Source: Pullichristensenella excrementipullorum (GTDB lineage Bacteria; Bacillota; Clostridia; Christensenellales; Aristaeellaceae). Taken from it: a stretch of DNA of 25,007 nucleotides. Position 1 is the stretch's first letter. Each line of letters begins with the position of its first letter. Below are positions 22,996-25,007 of this stretch, in pieces. The stretch is taken from contig DVOU01000005.1 in assembly GCA_018713365.1 (NCBI GenBank), positions 1 through 25,007 on the forward strand. Direction: 5' to 3'. The translations under genes were made by a program, and so were the position numbers. Below the pieces are notes generated by a model. That model ran no database searches. It was not told where the DNA came from and saw only the letters and a list, made by a program, of their open reading frames with translations.

Positions 22996-23015
22996 TTGCA
23001 GCGCCTCCTTCCACT

Positions 23016-23044
23016 ATTATACAGCAGCGCGCCGCGTCGCGCAA
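23016..23044 (-). promoter_or_regulatory. Promoter of the cysteine-rich small protein gene
   Basis: TTGCGC about 17 bases upstream of TATAAT (23016-23021) on the minus strand. The -10 is perfect, the -35 matches 3 of 6. Confidence 0.55.
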
Positions 23045-23120
23045 GAGCGCATGGAAACTGGGCGTCATACTGCGCTGTATATGTTAATTATACGAAAACA
23101 CGACCTGCAAAACTTTTATG

Positions 23121-23134
23121 CGAACAAATGTTTG
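23121..23134 (+). promoter_or_regulatory. LexA (SOS) box of the lexA promoter
   Basis: CGAACAAATGTTTG matches the Firmicute SOS consensus CGAACRNRYGTTYC at 13 of 14 positions. It overlaps the -35 region of the lexA promoter, so LexA would repress its own gene. Confidence 0.9.
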
Positions 23135-23159
23135 CAAACGGCTGAAAATGTGCTATAAT
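23131..23159 (+). promoter_or_regulatory. Promoter of lexA
   Basis: TTTGCA (23131-23136), 17 bases, TGC followed by TATAAT (23154-23159). The SOS box covers the -35. Confidence 0.7.
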
Positions 23160-23191
23160 AGACGCAGATAAAGATATGGAGGATATGTGCC

Positions 23192-23791
23192 ATGCGTTCT
23201 GGCGGGGAGAATCAACAAAAGATACTGGATTTTATCCGCAGCGAGATCGAGACCAAGGGCTATCCCCCCTCGGTGCGCGAGATATGCGCCGCCGTGGGCC
23301 TGCGCTCCACGTCTTCTGTGCATATGCACCTGACACAGCTGGAAAAGAAAGGCCTCATCCGCCGCGACGCCACCAAGCCCCGGGCGCTGGAATTGCTCGA
23401 CAGCCCCCTGTCCAAGGCGCGCACCGTGCCGCTGGTGGGAAAAGTCACGGCCGGGCAGCCCATTCTCGCCATTGAGAACATCGAAGATCAGCTCATCATT
23501 CCCAACGATCTCGCCGCCATGGATACAGAGCTTTTCGCGCTGCGCGTTCAGGGCGAAAGCATGATCGAGGCGGGCATACTGGATGGCGACATCGTCATCG
23601 TCCACAGCCAGGAACGGGCCGAGAATGGCGACATCGTCGTAGCCCTCATCGGCGATGAGGCGACGCTCAAGCGCATCTATTACGAGAATGGCCACGTGCG
23701 CCTGCAGCCGGAAAACCACACCATGGCCCCCATCATCGTCCCCCGCGCGGAAGTGCGCGGCAAGGTGGTGGCGCTGGTGCGGCGTTTTTGA
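23192..23791 (+). CDS. lexA: LexA repressor (SOS regulator)
   Basis: Represses DNA-damage genes and cleaves itself when RecA filaments form; 199 aa. The N-terminal winged helix-turn-helix (about 26-60) includes PPSVREICAAVGLRSTSSVH. The self-cleavage site is Ala87-Gly88 in VTAGQPILA. The catalytic dyad is Ser123 (QGESMIEAGI) and Lys160 (EATLKRIY). The length is slightly below the E. coli protein and normal for Firmicutes. ATG at 23192 follows GGAGGA (23178-23183). The upstream SOS box shows autoregulation. A terminator follows. The divergent cysteine-rich gene does not share the operator. Confidence 0.97.
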   Translation: MRSGGENQQKILDFIRSEIETKGYPPSVREICAAVGLRSTSSVHMHLTQLEKKGLIRRDATKPRALELLDSPLSKARTVPLVGKVTAGQPILAIENIEDQLIIPNDLAAMDTELFALRVQGESMIEAGILDGDIVIVHSQERAENGDIVVALIGDEATLKRIYYENGHVRLQPENHTMAPIIVPRAEVRGKVVALVRRF

Positions 23792-23838
23792 GGAACGATT
23801 ATTCCCCAAACGCCGGACTGGCCCGCTGAAAGAGAAAG

Positions 23839-23881
23839 CGCCCCGTTTGCGAAGCATATTGCGCGAACGGGGCGGATTTTT
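23839..23881 (+). terminator. Terminator after lexA
   Basis: CGCCCCGTT (23839-23847) pairs with AACGGGGCG (23866-23874), with an extra inner GCG/CGC pairing, followed by GATTTTT. It can also slow the convergent gene from the other side. Confidence 0.85.
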
Positions 23882-23885
23882 GTCC

Positions 23886-25007
23886 TTACAGCGTGATAAG
23901 TCCCTTCTCCAGCAACCGGGCGATGGCTCCTTCCACGCCGAGACGGCCGTGCGCATAGGTCAGCGCGCCCTGCAAATAGCCGATGTACGGCGCGCGGATG
24001 GGCGCGTCGGCGCTCAACTCAATGGACGCGCCGGAGACGAACGTTCCCGCCGCCATGATGACGGGATCCTGATAGCCGGGCATGTCCCACGGCTCAGGCA
24101 CAGCCTCGGCATCCACCGGCGAACACATCTGGATGGCCTGACAGAAGGCGATGAGCCGGTCTGGGTCGTCAAAGCGGATGGCCTCGATGACGTCGTTGCG
24201 GGGCGCGTCCCATGCGGGGTTGACGGCAAAGCCCAGCATCTCAAAGGCGCGCGCGGCAAGGATGGCGCTCTTGACCGCCTGCGCCACGGTGTGCGGCGCG
24301 AGGAACAGCCCCTGATAGAAGGGCTGGTAGCTGCCCGCGTAGGAACCGACCTCCGCGCCGATGCCCGGAGAAGTCAGGCGGCAGGCGACTTTCTCCACAT
24401 AGGCGCGCTTGCCCGCCACATAGCCGCCGGTCGGGGCCAGTCCCCCGCCGGGATTCTTGATGAGAGAGCCTGCCAGCAGGTCGGCGCGCGGCTCTGAAGC
24501 GTCGGTGAACTCGCCGTAGCAGTTGTCCACCATCACGCAGACGTCAGGACGGACGCGGTGTATGGCCTCGATGGCCTCATTGATCTGTCCAACGGACAGC
24601 GAGGGCCGCCAGTCGTAGCCGCGCGAGCGCTGGATGAGTACCAGCTTCACTGCGGGCGCGAGCTGGGCAAGCACGCCCTCTACGTCTATGCCGCCGTCCG
24701 CGCGCAGGGACACTTCGCGGTAACCAATGCCAAAGTCCCGCAGAGAACCGTTCCCCGCTTCTCCGGCCAGGCCGATGACCTCTTCCAGCGTGTCGTAGGG
24801 TTTTCCGGCCGCCGCCAGCATCTCGTCGCCGGGACGAAGGATGCCGTAGAGACACAGCGCCAGCGCGTGCGTGCCGGAGGCGATCTGCGGCCGCACGAGG
24901 GCGTCTTCCGTCTCAAAGACGAAGGCAAAGAGCTTGGAAAGCGTATCCCGGCCAATGTCGTCATAGCCATAACCGGTGGTGGGCGCGAAATGGCGGCCCG
25001 CCACACG
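23886..25007 (-). CDS. Aluminium-resistance / methionine gamma-lyase-like PLP enzyme (partial, 5' end beyond window)
   Basis: PLP-dependent fold-type I enzyme annotated in this family as methionine gamma-lyase-like or aluminium resistance protein (YnbB-like); the actual substrate is not established. About 373 residues are visible, including TTGYGYDDIGRD near the N-terminus, ALVRPQIASGTHALALCLYG, the aspartate region VMVDNCYGEFTD and the PLP lysine in SLIKNPGGGLAP. GSYAGSYQPFYQGLFLAPH is another family landmark. The reading frame is still open at the window edge, so the true start lies outside; a GTG at 25004 is unlikely to be real. It converges on lexA. In Bacillus the orthologue sits near glnR; here it is next to lexA. 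Confidence 0.87.
   Translation of the reverse strand, partial: RVAGRHFAPTTGYGYDDIGRDTLSKLFAFVFETEDALVRPQIASGTHALALCLYGILRPGDEMLAAAGKPYDTLEEVIGLAGEAGNGSLRDFGIGYREVSLRADGGIDVEGVLAQLAPAVKLVLIQRSRGYDWRPSLSVGQINEAIEAIHRVRPDVCVMVDNCYGEFTDASEPRADLLAGSLIKNPGGGLAPTGGYVAGKRAYVEKVACRLTSPGIGAEVGSYAGSYQPFYQGLFLAPHTVAQAVKSAILAARAFEMLGFAVNPAWDAPRNDVIEAIRFDDPDRLIAFCQAIQMCSPVDAEAVPEPWDMPGYQDPVIMAAGTFVSGASIELSADAPIRAPYIGYLQGALTYAHGRLGVEGAIARLLEKGLITL

Noticed and set aside
23062..23089. dif-like site for the recombinase (ATATGTTAATT arm)
   Set aside because: Only one arm resembles the XerD arm (9 of 11); the other arm does not fit, and it overlaps the lexA upstream region. Not strong enough to list.

Overview
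The window comes from a GC-rich (about 60% by eye), endospore-forming Firmicute of the class Clostridia. The evidence is a complete gerA-gerB-gerC germinant receptor operon, spoIID, a DUF1540 gene behind a forespore-type promoter, an aluminium-resistance/methionine gamma-lyase-like gene, and strong AGGAGG ribosome binding sites with GTG and TTG starts. Nothing marks an integrated phage, plasmid or insertion sequence. It reads as ordinary chromosome with one unusual repeat array.

Layout. Positions 1-2858 (minus strand) hold a Bce-type peptide-antibiotic sensing and detoxification module: permease (cut by the window edge), ATPase and intramembrane-sensing histidine kinase. No response regulator is visible, but a perfect TTACA-N4-TGTAA operator lies in front of the ATPase gene. 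Positions 2968-5774 hold two convergent MATE exporters; the second has a leader that can form a terminator. Positions 5954-7927 hold a small unknown gene, tRNA-Lys(CTT), a DUF1540 spore protein, a TcdA/ThiF-type E1-like enzyme and a DUF1294 membrane protein. Positions 7969-10688 (plus) are a tight, overlapping operon for an NMT1/ThiY-like ABC importer plus a four-helix membrane protein. Positions 10747-16875 (minus) hold a lipid kinase, the ger operon and a membrane-anchored metallophosphoesterase-like protein with altered active-site motifs. Positions 16991-20893 (plus) hold radA, spoIID, a ZnuA-like lipoprotein with eroded metal ligands, and rnhA. Positions 21024-22142 (minus) encode a XerS/XerC/D-like tyrosine recombinase. 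Behind it is a seven-unit, ~70-bp array of hairpin repeats, most conserved next to the recombinase. Positions 22795-25007 hold a cysteine-rich small protein, lexA with an SOS box, and the aluminium-resistance/MGL-like PLP enzyme (cut by the window edge).

How the parts fit. Sporulation and germination genes carry sigma-F/G-like promoters. LexA is autoregulated by a near-consensus SOS box overlapping its -35. The Bce operator and the MATE leader point to drug- or peptide-responsive control. The points that most deserve a second look are the recombinase-proximal repeat array, the conditional-terminator-like MATE leader, the Bce operator with a 14-base match near the second MATE gene, and two proteins (metallophosphoesterase and ZnuA-like) that keep the fold but have lost canonical metal ligands.
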